From contig NZ_LN832559.1 of the NCBI RefSeq assembly GCF_900005615.1, positions 162,501 to 226,500 of the forward strand: DNA of 64,000 bases, written 5' to 3'. Each line of letters opens with the position of its first letter. The stretch's first letter is position 1. The position numbers were made by a program, and so were the translations under genes. This DNA is from Paracoccus aminovorans (GTDB lineage Bacteria > Pseudomonadota > Alphaproteobacteria > Rhodobacterales > Rhodobacteraceae). Below, piece after piece: positions 20,594 to 28,789 of this stretch. Under the pieces are notes generated by a model. It was not told where the DNA came from and searched no databases. It saw nothing but the letters and a program-made list of their open reading frames with translations.

Positions 20594-21321
20594 GAACCGT
20601 CGCCGCCCTGATCGTCACCGTGCTCGCCCTGTGGCAGGGAATCATCTGGCTGGCGCAGATGCCGCCCTTCCTGCTGCCCTCGCCTGTCGCGGTGGCGGAC
20701 GCGCTATGGATCAACCGGGCCGAGATCGCCCGCCATGCCGGCTTCACCCTGGCCGAGGTGGTGCTGGGCTTCGCGCTCGGCGCGGCGCTTGGCGCGGCGC
20801 TGGCGGTGGCGATGGGGTTTTCGCAGCGGCTGGCCGGCGTCTTGCGGCCGATCCTGACCTTCAGCCAGACCATCCCGGTCTTTGCCCTGGCGCCGATCCT
20901 GACGCTGTGGCTGGGCTTCGGCATGGCGCCCAAGATCGCCGTGACCGTGCTGATCGTGTTCTTCCCGGTCGCCAGCGCCTTCCTGGACGGGCTGATGCGC
21001 ACGCCGCAGGCGGCACTGGACTTGGCGCAGGTGATGGGCGCCTCGCGCCTTCGCATCATGCGCCACCTGCGCGTCCCGGCGGCACTGCCCAGCCTTGCCA
21101 CCGGGCTGCGGCTGGCAGCGGTCTACGCGCCGATCGGCGCGGTGATCGGCGAATGGGTCGGCGGCGCCCGCGGCCTGGGCGCGCTGATGATCCATGCCAA
21201 CGGCAGGATGAAGACCGACCTGGTCTTTGCCGCGCTGCTGGTGTTGTCGGTGATGACGGTGATCTTCGCCAAGGCGGTCGCCCTGGCGCTGCACCGGCTG
21301 TGGCGGCGCTACGGCGCCTAG
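20590..21321 (+). CDS. thiX: ABC transporter permease (ThiX-like)
   Basis: 243 residues with about six transmembrane segments. The cytoplasmic coupling loop EAA motif appears as VMGASRLRIMRHLRVPAALPSLATGLRLAA. The N-terminus MRTVAALIVTVLALWQGIIW and the segment FLLPSPVAVADAL are typical of the SsuC/ThiX permease family. Last gene of the riboswitch-controlled run; its stop overlaps that of mobA, read in the opposite direction. Confidence 0.92.
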   Translation: MRTVAALIVTVLALWQGIIWLAQMPPFLLPSPVAVADALWINRAEIARHAGFTLAEVVLGFALGAALGAALAVAMGFSQRLAGVLRPILTFSQTIPVFALAPILTLWLGFGMAPKIAVTVLIVFFPVASAFLDGLMRTPQAALDLAQVMGASRLRIMRHLRVPAALPSLATGLRLAAVYAPIGAVIGEWVGGARGLGALMIHANGRMKTDLVFAALLVLSVMTVIFAKAVALALHRLWRRYGA

Positions 21322-21920
21322 ACCAGCCGGGCGGCGCGGGCCAGGTCCTCGGGCGTGTTCAGGTTCAGGAACGGGTCCAGCGGCCGGCTGTCGAAGACCG
21401 CCCGGCCGGGATCGTAGGCGGCCGCGAACTGGCCGATCCGGTGCAGCCCCGATTCCAGCGCTGCCCGCAGATCGCCGGCCAGCGCCACCGGCCACAGCGC
21501 GCAGGTCGGATGGTCGCGCAGCCGCCCCGACTCATCCGAACTGGCGGCCACGGCGACGCCGCTGCGACCGCGCGCCTCGGCCAGGCGATGCACCAGATCG
21601 GTGGGCAGGAAAGGCGTGTCGACCGAGACGCTGACCACGCAATCCGCGCCCTCGGCCGCCGCCCATTCCATGCCGGCCAGCACCCCGGCCAGCGGCCCGG
21701 CGAAGCCGCCGAAACTGTCGGCGATCACCGGCAAGCCGTAATCCGCGAAGGCCTCGGCATCGCCATTGGCGTTGATCGCCAGCCGTCCGCATTGCGGCGC
21801 CAGCCGGGCGATGACCCGCGACAGCAGCGTCTCGCCGCCCAGCAGCCGCAAGCCCTTGTTGCCGCCGCCCATGCGGGTCGAAAGCCCTCCGGCCAGGATG
21901 ACGGCGGGCGGCGAGGTCAT
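21318..21920 (-). CDS. mobA: Molybdenum cofactor guanylyltransferase
   Basis: 200 residues. The N-terminal nucleotide signature is PAVILAGGLSTRMGGGNKGL, followed by FGGFAGPLAGVLAGMEWA, VSVDTPFLPTDLV and the C-terminal FLNLNTPEDLARA. It adds GMP to molybdopterin, giving the bis-MGD form needed by DMSO-reductase-family enzymes such as the formate dehydrogenase at 53-57 kb. Start at 21920, overlapping the upstream hypothetical gene by 4 bp. Confidence 0.95.
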   Translation of the reverse strand: MTSPPAVILAGGLSTRMGGGNKGLRLLGGETLLSRVIARLAPQCGRLAINANGDAEAFADYGLPVIADSFGGFAGPLAGVLAGMEWAAAEGADCVVSVSVDTPFLPTDLVHRLAEARGRSGVAVAASSDESGRLRDHPTCALWPVALAGDLRAALESGLHRIGQFAAAYDPGRAVFDSRPLDPFLNLNTPEDLARAARLV

Positions 21921-22507
21921 TTCAGCTGGGCCGCGATGGCGCGGGCCAGGGCGAAGAGGCGCTGTTCCAGGATCACCGGCGTCTCGCAGACGTAGGTCAG
22001 CGACTGCTGGCGGTCCTGGAAGATGCGGCTGTCCCAGTCGAGCTGCTCTTCCTCGGCGTCGATGGCATCGAAATCGGGCTTCTCGGCCTTTTGCATCGCC
22101 TCCATCTTGTCGCGATGGTCCTGGATCCGCTGCGCGAGGCCGACCTGCTTGTGGCCATAGCGCGCGATCCCACCGATCAGCGCGGCGCGATGCGGGTCGA
22201 TGCGGTCGAAGACCGCGACCATCAGCGCCGTCAGCTGCCGGTCGTCCGCCGCCGCGGCAAATTCGGCGATCTCGGCCTGGGCCTGGTCCAGCGGCAGGCG
22301 GCGCTGTTCCAGCCGCTCGGCCAGGGCGGCGATCTCGGGCGTGCGGGCCAGGTCCCGCACCGCCTCGTCCGGCTCGGGCCCGGTCCACATCTGGCCCAGC
22401 GACAGATGCGGCTGCTTGCGCTGGACGCAGGGCCAGTCGGGATCGGTGCCGGTTTCGGCCTGCGCCGCCGTCGCGGCAAGACAAAGCGCCAGAACCAGGT
22501 ATCTCAT
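21917..22507 (-). CDS. Secreted protein of unknown function in the PQQ/methanol cluster
   Basis: 196 residues with a signal peptide (MRYLVLALCLAATAAQA). The mature part is helical and charged (TPEIAALAERLEQRRLPLDQAQAEIAEF and later). It has two cysteines (DWPCVQRKQPHL and LTYVCETPVIL) that could form a disulfide. No catalytic motif recognised. It overlaps the ABC permease gene by 4 bp and so is translated with it. A periplasmic accessory of that transporter is the simplest guess. Confidence 0.75.
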   Translation of the reverse strand: MRYLVLALCLAATAAQAETGTDPDWPCVQRKQPHLSLGQMWTGPEPDEAVRDLARTPEIAALAERLEQRRLPLDQAQAEIAEFAAAADDRQLTALMVAVFDRIDPHRAALIGGIARYGHKQVGLAQRIQDHRDKMEAMQKAEKPDFDAIDAEEEQLDWDSRIFQDRQQSLTYVCETPVILEQRLFALARAIAAQLK

Positions 22508-23340
22508 GCTCCCCCCTTTCGCCGGGCCCAGAGCCCCTTGGCCGGATCATACATGAACACGGCCCCCGCAAAGAACAGGATCAGGCAACCCGACACCACC
22601 GAGAAGGACAGAAGATCGAAGCGCGCGTAAAGGGCAAAACGGATCAACTCAACCGCATGGGTGAAGGGATTGGCCGCGCAGATGTCGTGCAGCAGCGTCG
22701 AGCTTTCGTTCATCCGCCACAGCGGATAGAGCGCCGTCGAGGCGAAGAACATCGGGAAGATGACGAAATTCATCACCCCGGCGAAGTTTTCCAACTGCCG
22801 GATGGCCGAGGACAGGAACAGCCCCATCGCCCCCAGCATCAGCCCCGACAGCAGAAGCGCCGGCAGCACCGCCAGATAGCCGATGGGCGGCGGCTCGATG
22901 CCCCAGAACCAGGCGATGGCCAGGAACGTATAGACCTGGATGATCGAGACGATCACCCCCGCCACCAGCTTGCTGGCCAAAAGGAACCAGCGCGGGAACG
23001 GGCTGACCAGCAGGGTCCGCATCGCCCCGGTCTCGCGGTCGTAGACCATCGACAGCGACGACTGCATGCCGTTGAAGAGCTGGATCATCGCGCAAAGCCC
23101 GGGGGTCACGTAGACCTCGTAAAGCACATAGGTCTGGTAGGGCGGCGTGATCGACAGGCCCAGCACCGCGCGGAAGCCGGCGGCAAAGATGAAGAGCCAG
23201 ACCAGCGGCCGCACCAGCGCGGCCAGGAAACGGCCGCGCTGGTTGACGAAGCGCAGAGTCTCGCGCCGGGCGATGCCCAGGAAGGCGGTCAGCCACATGC
23301 GCGGGGTCAGGCGCGGCCCGGTCGGAGGCGGCGCGCTCAT
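22504..23340 (-). CDS. ABC-2-type transporter permease of the PQQ-alcohol-dehydrogenase-associated system
   Basis: 278 residues with about six membrane segments. Sequence blocks FRAVLGLSITPPYQTYVLYEVYVTPGL and SSLSMVYDRETGAMRTLLVSPFPRWFLL are typical of ABC-2 exporters such as NodJ/DrrB-type permeases. It overlaps the ATPase gene upstream (4 bp). A permease family of this type is recurrently found beside PQQ-dependent alcohol dehydrogenases, with a periplasmic binding-type protein (here 25942-27135). The cargo is unknown. Confidence 0.88.
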   Translation of the reverse strand: MSAPPPTGPRLTPRMWLTAFLGIARRETLRFVNQRGRFLAALVRPLVWLFIFAAGFRAVLGLSITPPYQTYVLYEVYVTPGLCAMIQLFNGMQSSLSMVYDRETGAMRTLLVSPFPRWFLLASKLVAGVIVSIIQVYTFLAIAWFWGIEPPPIGYLAVLPALLLSGLMLGAMGLFLSSAIRQLENFAGVMNFVIFPMFFASTALYPLWRMNESSTLLHDICAANPFTHAVELIRFALYARFDLLSFSVVSGCLILFFAGAVFMYDPAKGLWARRKGGA

Positions 23341-24053
23341 GCCTGCTCTCCGGTCAGGCGCAGGAAGGCGGCGGTCAGGTCCTCGCCGCCGATGTCCCCG
23401 GCATTGCCATGGGCCAGGACCTGGCCCTGGTGCAGGATGACCAGCCCGTCCTCGGGCCGGATCTCGTCGAGGATATGCGTGGCCCAAAGCGCCGAGACCC
23501 CGCCGCGGGTCAGGGCGCGGGTCAGCGCCACCACCTCGGCCCGGGATTTCACGTCCAGGCCCACGGTCGGCTCGTCCAGAAGCAGGATCTCGGGGCGGTG
23601 GATCAGGGCGCGGGCGATCTCGGCCCGGCGTTGCTGGCCGCCCGACAGGGCCGAGACCTTGCTGTCCAGCCGATCCGACAGGCCGACCTGGGCCAGCACC
23701 TCGGCGGCGCGGGCCCGCGCCTCGCGCCGGGGGATGCCGTGCAGGGCGGCGTGATAGTCCAGGTTCTGCGCCACGGTCAGGTCGGCGTCCAGCGCCCGGG
23801 ACTGGAACACCACCCCCAGCCGGGCCAGCGCCGCCCCCGGTTCGCGGCGCAGGTCGTGGCCCGCGACCGCGATCCGGCCCGAGTTGTTGTCGTAAAGCCG
23901 GGTGATCAGGGAAAACAGCGTCGTCTTGCCGGCGCCGTTGACGCCCAGAAGCGCGGTGAAACCACCGCGCGGCACCGTCAGCGACACGTCCTTCAGCGCC
24001 TGGAAGCGGCCGAAGGCGTGGCTGACATTCTGGATCGAAAGCGCATCGCTCAT
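23337..24053 (-). CDS. ABC transporter ATP-binding protein of the PQQ-alcohol-dehydrogenase-associated system
   Basis: 238 residues. Walker A LLGVNGAGKTTLF, signature ALSGGQQRRAEIARAL, Walker B ILLLDEPTVGLD, switch ALWATHILDEI. The VNGAGKTT form and the GLD after Walker B are typical of ABC-2 export ATPases. It pairs with the downstream permease. Confidence 0.92.
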   Translation of the reverse strand: MSDALSIQNVSHAFGRFQALKDVSLTVPRGGFTALLGVNGAGKTTLFSLITRLYDNNSGRIAVAGHDLRREPGAALARLGVVFQSRALDADLTVAQNLDYHAALHGIPRREARARAAEVLAQVGLSDRLDSKVSALSGGQQRRAEIARALIHRPEILLLDEPTVGLDVKSRAEVVALTRALTRGGVSALWATHILDEIRPEDGLVILHQGQVLAHGNAGDIGGEDLTAAFLRLTGEQA

Positions 24054-24092
24054 GGGAAACGGGGCGCGGGACCGGCCCGCGCCCGGCTGCGC

Positions 24093-24359
24093 TCAGTCGA
24101 GCGTCATGCTTGTGATCACGAAATCGGCGTTCAGCTTGATGTCGTATTGGCCGATCTCGCATTGCGCGTCGTCGACCTCGTAAAGATCGTCGCGTTCCTT
24201 TTCGACCCCCGCCTGGGGATCGGGCTTGCAGCCGATCCTGGCGATGGCCTCGGCGACCTTGGCGGTCTCTTCGGCCGAGGCCATGTCCTGTTCGTCGGCC
24301 GCCAGCGCCGGGGTCACGGCCCAGGCCAGGGCAGCGGCGCAAAGAATGGGTTTCAGCAT
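24093..24359 (-). CDS. Small secreted PepSY-like protein
   Basis: 88 residues with a signal peptide (MLKPILCAAALAWAVTPALA). The mature part has many acidic residues (DEQDMASAEETAK, EKERDDLYEVDDAQCE). It ends in a PepSY-like strand pair (GQYDIKLNADFVITSMTLD) and has two cysteines that may pair. One known PepSY protein, LanPepSY of Methylobacillus flagellatus, binds lanthanides. Given the XoxF cluster, a metal-binding role is a reasonable hypothesis, but similarity here is only at pattern level. Lies 39 bp upstream of the ATPase gene in the same direction. Confidence 0.65.
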   Translation of the reverse strand: MLKPILCAAALAWAVTPALAADEQDMASAEETAKVAEAIARIGCKPDPQAGVEKERDDLYEVDDAQCEIGQYDIKLNADFVITSMTLD

Positions 24360-24368
24360 GGGATGCTC

Positions 24369-24938
24369 CTACTGGATGTTGAAGACGGCCTGCTGGGTTT
24401 CGCCATGCGAGCCGGGAATCGACAGCGTATAGCGGCCCGGAACGATGGCGATGAAGCTGATCGTCGCGGTGCCGGCGTCGTCGAATTCCAGGGAGTGAAC
24501 GCCCATCGGCCGGATTTCGATGTCGTTGATCACCACTTCGTTGATCCAGACGGCGCGGAAGAAGTCGCCGCCGGACAGGGCCAGTTCCTGGCTGCCGTCG
24601 GCGGTGACGTCGATGCGGTAATAGCCGCCTGATTTCAGCTTGTATTCCGCCGTCGCCACCGGCTTGCCCGAGGCCAGCGTCAGCGGCGCCAGCTGGGTGC
24701 GGTTGTCCCGCGCCAGCATGCCCGAGAAACCATAGTCGAACTTGGCGCCGGCCTCATGCGCGCCCTCCTCGGTCGCGGCTTCTTCGCCATCGTCGTCGTC
24801 ATCGTCATCCTCGGCTGCCGGGGCGGCAGCCTCGGCGCCGGCGGCGGCCTCGGGCTTGGGCGCGGGCTTCTGCTCCTGCGCGGCGACCGGAGCGGCAAGG
24901 CCCAGCGAGATCAGAAGGATGGTCAGCAGACGGGTCAT
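24369..24938 (-). CDS. Secreted Asp-rich protein with a cupredoxin-like beta domain
   Basis: 189 residues from the ATG at 24938, behind GGAGGAAA. Signal peptide ends at APVAAQ. An Ala/Pro/Glu linker follows, then a run of seven aspartates (AEDDDDDDDGEEAATEEG, about residues 43-60), then a beta-rich domain (FDYGFSGMLARDNRTQLAPL ... AIVPGRYTLSIPGSHGETQQ). The beta domain resembles cupredoxin-like or Ig-like folds, but no copper ligand set is obvious. The Asp tract is an obvious candidate for binding Ca2+ or lanthanides. Genes on both sides belong to the PQQ/XoxF-linked set. Confidence 0.7.
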   Translation of the reverse strand: MTRLLTILLISLGLAAPVAAQEQKPAPKPEAAAGAEAAAPAAEDDDDDDDGEEAATEEGAHEAGAKFDYGFSGMLARDNRTQLAPLTLASGKPVATAEYKLKSGGYYRIDVTADGSQELALSGGDFFRAVWINEVVINDIEIRPMGVHSLEFDDAGTATISFIAIVPGRYTLSIPGSHGETQQAVFNIQ

Positions 24939-24961
24939 GGGGTTTCCTCCGTTGGTTTTCA

Positions 24962-25933
24962 TCAGTTCGGCGCCACGACCACGCCCCAGGGCTGCTGGCC
25001 GACGGGAATGGACTTGACGACCTTCATCGCGGCCACGTCGATCACCGACACGTCGTTGGAATTGCCGTTGGTGGTGAACAGGTATTTCTCGTCGGGGGTG
25101 AAGGCCAGCTGCCAGACGCGCTGGCCGACCAGCAGGTAATCCTGAACCTCGTCGGTTTCGCCGTCGATGACGGCGACGCGGTTCGCCGGGCCCAGCGCGA
25201 CAAAGACCTTCTTGCCGTCCTTGGTCACGCGGATGCCGACCGGCTGGATCGCCTCGGGCAGGACGCCCGGGATCTCGAAGCTGATCTTCTTCTCGATGGT
25301 CTGGTTCTCCGGGTGGATCACGCTGACCGTGCCGCCGATCTCGGCGCTCACGTAAAGCTTGGTGCCCTGGTCGTTGTATTGCGCAAAGCGCGGGCGCGAA
25401 TCCACCAGCACGTTGCCGAAGATCTCGAAGGTCTCGGAATTGATGAAATGCGCCATGTTGGTGGTTTCCGAGGTGTTGATCACCACCTTGCCGTCGGGGC
25501 TGACGCCCATGCCCTCGGGCTCGACGCCGACCGGGATCTCGGCCAGCACCTTGTGGGTCTGGGTATCGACCACGGTGACCAGGTTGTCGTCCTCGTTGGC
25601 GATGTAAAGCGGATTGCCCGAGGGGTGCAGCACGAACAGTTCGGGATCGGGACCCGAGGGCAGCGTGTGCAGCTCCTGCATGGTCTCGGGGTCGAAGACC
25701 CGCACCAGGTCGTCGTCCGAGGCGCAGACGTAAAGCTCTTTCCCGTCGGGGCTGATGGTGATGCCGCGCGGGCGGGCGCCGACCGGATAGGTGCCGATCA
25801 CCTCCAGCGTGTCGCTGTCGAGCACGGTGACGTCATTGCCCTTTTCGTTACTGACGAAGACCCGGTTCGCGGCGGCCGGCAGGGCGAAACCCAGGCACAG
25901 GGCCGAGGTCAGGATGGCGGTTGCGGCTTTCAT
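24962..25933 (-). CDS. YVTN-type beta-propeller of the PQQ-dependent catabolism group
   Basis: 323 residues. Signal peptide (to PAAA), then about seven propeller blades with repeats such as SNEKGNDVTVLDSDTLEVIGTY, IANEDDNLVTVVDTQTHKVLAEI and VSAEIGGTVSVIHPENQTIEKK. This family is strongly linked to PQQ-dependent alcohol catabolism gene sets. Molecular function unknown; propellers here may bind a metal, cofactor or partner protein in the periplasm. Lies 8 bp after the binding-protein gene. Confidence 0.88.
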   Translation of the reverse strand: MKAATAILTSALCLGFALPAAANRVFVSNEKGNDVTVLDSDTLEVIGTYPVGARPRGITISPDGKELYVCASDDDLVRVFDPETMQELHTLPSGPDPELFVLHPSGNPLYIANEDDNLVTVVDTQTHKVLAEIPVGVEPEGMGVSPDGKVVINTSETTNMAHFINSETFEIFGNVLVDSRPRFAQYNDQGTKLYVSAEIGGTVSVIHPENQTIEKKISFEIPGVLPEAIQPVGIRVTKDGKKVFVALGPANRVAVIDGETDEVQDYLLVGQRVWQLAFTPDEKYLFTTNGNSNDVSVIDVAAMKVVKSIPVGQQPWGVVVAPN

Positions 25934-25941
25934 CGTTCACC

Positions 25942-27135
25942 TCAGAACTTGCATTCGGTTTCGGGACGGTCGATGCCCAGCGTGTCCAGCGCCGAGGTCT
26001 GGTGCAGATACTGGTCCTGCGGGCTGACCGAGGCGGTGACCGCGGGCGTCGCCAGCAGGATCGGCTGGCGCAGCTGGTGGTCCCAGTCGCGCACGGTCAG
26101 TTTCTGGCCCTTGAAGCCCGCGACCTCGAACTTGTCCGAGAGCATGAATTCCCTGATCGCGGTCGCGTCGGTGCTTTGCGTCCTTGTCGCGGCCTCGCCG
26201 ATCATGCGCAGGGCGACCCAGGTCTGATAGTCCTCCTCGCGGATCGGGCGGTTTGCCAGCTTCTCGAAGCGGTTCTGGAACTGCATCGCGCCCCAGGCCT
26301 CCAGCGAGGGCGCCCAGCTGCGCGGCACCAGCCCGGCCGAGCCCGCGACCGGGCGCGCGTCCCAGGTCTCATAGGGCAGCCAGTTGGCGAAAACATCGTT
26401 TTCATCGGCCGCGATCAGCACGTCATAGGCTGGCGCGCGCTGGGTAAAGACCGGCATCTGCTGCTGGACCTGGACATGGCCGCTGTCGCTGCGCCGGCTG
26501 CCGCCGGTGTCCTCATAGGTGCGTTCCTCGACGATCTTGGCGCCGAACTTGGTCGCGGCGCGGCGATAGGCGTCGGCCAGCGCGATGTCGTCGGGATGGC
26601 TGCCGGCGACCAGGAACCAGTTCGGCCATTTCTTCCAGACCAGGAACTGCGCCAGCGCATCGGTCAGCATGGCCTGGCTGGGCGCGGTATGGATGACATT
26701 GGCCCGGCAATCCTTGCCGCGCAGGGTGTCGCCCCGCGCCCGGGCGTTCAGCACCAGCGCCTTGTCGCCGGCCTGGTCGGCCAGCGCCAGCGTCGTCGCG
26801 TCGTCGGCTAGCGTGACGATGAAGGGCACGCCCTGGTCCAGCAGCTTGTCCATCTCGGCCGCGGCGGTCTCGGGCGTGGCGGTCACCTCTGCCGCCTCGA
26901 AATCCTGGCCCATGAAGCGGCCGGTGGTGTCATTATCCTCGATCGCCAGCCGGGCGCCGGCAAAGCCCAGATCTCCCGGCAGCGTGTCCAGCCGCGAGAT
27001 CGGCGGCAGCCGCGGCATGTCCACACGCAGGACGGCGGCATGAACGGTTTGCGGCTGCGGAGACGCGGAATCCTGCGCAAGCGCCGGGCCTGCCAGGGCC
27101 AACCCAGCCGAAAGTATGATGATTCTGCCTTTCAT
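25942..27135 (-). CDS. ABC-type periplasmic binding protein of the PQQ-alcohol-dehydrogenase-associated system
   Basis: 397 residues with a signal peptide (MKGRIIILSAGLALAGPALAQ). The body has a type I periplasmic-binding fold resembling branched-chain amino acid receptors: VAGSHPDDIALADAYRRAATKFGAKIVEERTYEDTGG, and VLIAADENDVFANWLPYETWDARPVAGSAGL. First gene of the leftward run towards mobA. The combination of an importer-like receptor with an exporter-like ABC-2 permease is characteristic of this PQQ-linked system. Confidence 0.87.
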   Translation of the reverse strand: MKGRIIILSAGLALAGPALAQDSASPQPQTVHAAVLRVDMPRLPPISRLDTLPGDLGFAGARLAIEDNDTTGRFMGQDFEAAEVTATPETAAAEMDKLLDQGVPFIVTLADDATTLALADQAGDKALVLNARARGDTLRGKDCRANVIHTAPSQAMLTDALAQFLVWKKWPNWFLVAGSHPDDIALADAYRRAATKFGAKIVEERTYEDTGGSRRSDSGHVQVQQQMPVFTQRAPAYDVLIAADENDVFANWLPYETWDARPVAGSAGLVPRSWAPSLEAWGAMQFQNRFEKLANRPIREEDYQTWVALRMIGEAATRTQSTDATAIREFMLSDKFEVAGFKGQKLTVRDWDHQLRQPILLATPAVTASVSPQDQYLHQTSALDTLGIDRPETECKF

Positions 27136-27326
27136 GGCGATCCTCCCGGTCTTATCATGCCGGGGTAATCCGCCCCCGCCAACCCGACAATTGCCCTGTT
27201 TCCGCCCAGGGAAAATGACCCGATACGTTTGTCTTATGGACGGCGCCGGGCGGGCGGGCGCATGGTCGCAACCAGGCGCCCGGCCAGTGACGAGGCTGGC
27301 GGGCCGCGCATGGCAAGGAGGAAAGC

Positions 27327-27878
27327 ATGAACCGAGTTCTGGCCCTTACCCTTGGCGCCGCCATGGCGCTGGCGACGGCGGCCGAGGCCCATGGGCCGGT
27401 CCGGCTGAAGCTGGAACTGGATCAGAAGCTGGATGCGACCCCGGACGAGGTCTGGGCGGTGATCGGCAAGTTCGACGACATGAGCTGGCATCCCGCCATC
27501 GCCAGCACCGAGATCGCCGGCGACGGCTCGACCGACCAGCCCGAGAAATCCGAACGGGTGCTGCATCTGAAAGCCGACAGCGGCGATCCGACCATCACCG
27601 AGGTTCTGGCGAAATGGCAGCCCGAGAAGCGCTGCTACGCCTATCGCATCGAAAAGGTCGAGGTCTCGGTGCTGCCGGTGACGAATTACGCCTCGACCCT
27701 GTGCGTGAAGGACGAGGGCGGCAAGGCGCTGGTCAGTTGGAAGGGCGGCTTCTATCGCGGCTATCCCAACAACAACCCGCCCGCCGACCAGAACGACGAA
27801 GCGGCGATCAAGGCGGTGACCGGGGTGTATCAGGGCGGCCTCGACGCGCTGGCGGAAAGGTTCGGCAAGGCGGAATGA
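27327..27878 (+). CDS. MxaD-like secreted SRPBCC-fold protein
   Basis: 183 residues with a signal peptide (MNRVLALTLGAAMALATAAEA). The START/SRPBCC-like domain begins LELDQKLDATPDEVWAVIGKFDDMSWHPAI and ends with the long C-terminal helix (GVYQGGLDALAERFGK). MxaD of methylotrophs is a periplasmic protein that aids electron transfer from methanol dehydrogenase to its cytochrome c. The neighbourhood supports the same role for XoxF. It is divergent from the binding-protein gene and overlaps the next gene by 4 bp. Confidence 0.82.
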   Translation: MNRVLALTLGAAMALATAAEAHGPVRLKLELDQKLDATPDEVWAVIGKFDDMSWHPAIASTEIAGDGSTDQPEKSERVLHLKADSGDPTITEVLAKWQPEKRCYAYRIEKVEVSVLPVTNYASTLCVKDEGGKALVSWKGGFYRGYPNNNPPADQNDEAAIKAVTGVYQGGLDALAERFGKAE

Positions 27879-28789
27879 TCCGCTGGCTGGCCCTGCTGTT
27901 GCTGGCCGGGCCGGCGGGGGCCGCCGACCTGGCCTTTATCACGTCGCAGAACGCCGGGGCGGTGTCGGTGATCGACCTGGGCTCCGGCGTGGTGCGGGCC
28001 AAGGTGGCCCTGCCCGGCGCCCCGGCGCCCGTCGCCTATGATCCCGGCCATGGCCGCGCCTATGTCGTCGCGGCCCAGACCGGTCGGCTTACCGTGCTGG
28101 ACGAGGACGGCCTGGAGATCGGCGGGCGGGACCTGCCCGAGGGCGCCTTCGGCATCGCTGCGGCAGCCGACGGCGGGGTTTTCATCACCGAATGGTATCA
28201 GGGTCGGCTGATCCGGCTGGATGCAGAGCTGCGCGAGCTGTGGTCGGTGCCGACCGGGCGCGCGCCTGCCGGCGTGGCCACGGACGGGATCCTGGTCGCC
28301 ACGGCGGACCGCGACGACGACCGGGTCTCGATCTACGATGCCGCGACCGGGGCGGTCAGGGCCCGCGTCGCGGTCGGCCGGCACCCCTATGCGGTGGCCT
28401 TTCACGCCGGGCGGCTGTGGACGGCGGATGTGCAAAGCGACACCGTCAGCGTGATCGACCCGCAGGCGGGACGGATGATCGGGCAGGTCCCGACCGGCAG
28501 CCATCCCTATGGCGTCGCCTTCGCCGGCGGGCGCGGCTTCGTCACCGACCAATATGCCGGCACGGTCACGGTCTTCGACCCCGAGACGCTGGGGGTGACA
28601 GCAACCCTGGAAACCGGCGATTATCCCGAAGGGATCGCCGCCCTGCCCGACGGCTCGGGCGTGGTGGTGGCGCATTGGGACAGCAACACGCTGGTCTGGA
28701 TCGACGCCGCCCGCCTGCAGATCACCCGCGAGATCGAATTGCCGGATGGTCCGCGTGCCTTCGGCGCCTTCACGGGCCGGCAGGAGTGA
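27875..28789 (+). CDS. Secreted YncE-like beta-propeller
   Basis: 304 residues with a short signal peptide (MIRWLALLLLAGPAGAA) and about six or seven propeller repeats (ITSQNAGAVSVIDLGSGVVRAK, TADVQSDTVSVIDPQAGRMIG, VTDQYAGTVTVFDPETLGVT). A second, divergent propeller of the same general family as the one at 24962-25933. Its last 20 bp overlap the end of the convergent CKADCW gene. Confidence 0.82.
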   Translation: MIRWLALLLLAGPAGAADLAFITSQNAGAVSVIDLGSGVVRAKVALPGAPAPVAYDPGHGRAYVVAAQTGRLTVLDEDGLEIGGRDLPEGAFGIAAAADGGVFITEWYQGRLIRLDAELRELWSVPTGRAPAGVATDGILVATADRDDDRVSIYDAATGAVRARVAVGRHPYAVAFHAGRLWTADVQSDTVSVIDPQAGRMIGQVPTGSHPYGVAFAGGRGFVTDQYAGTVTVFDPETLGVTATLETGDYPEGIAALPDGSGVVVAHWDSNTLVWIDAARLQITREIELPDGPRAFGAFTGRQE

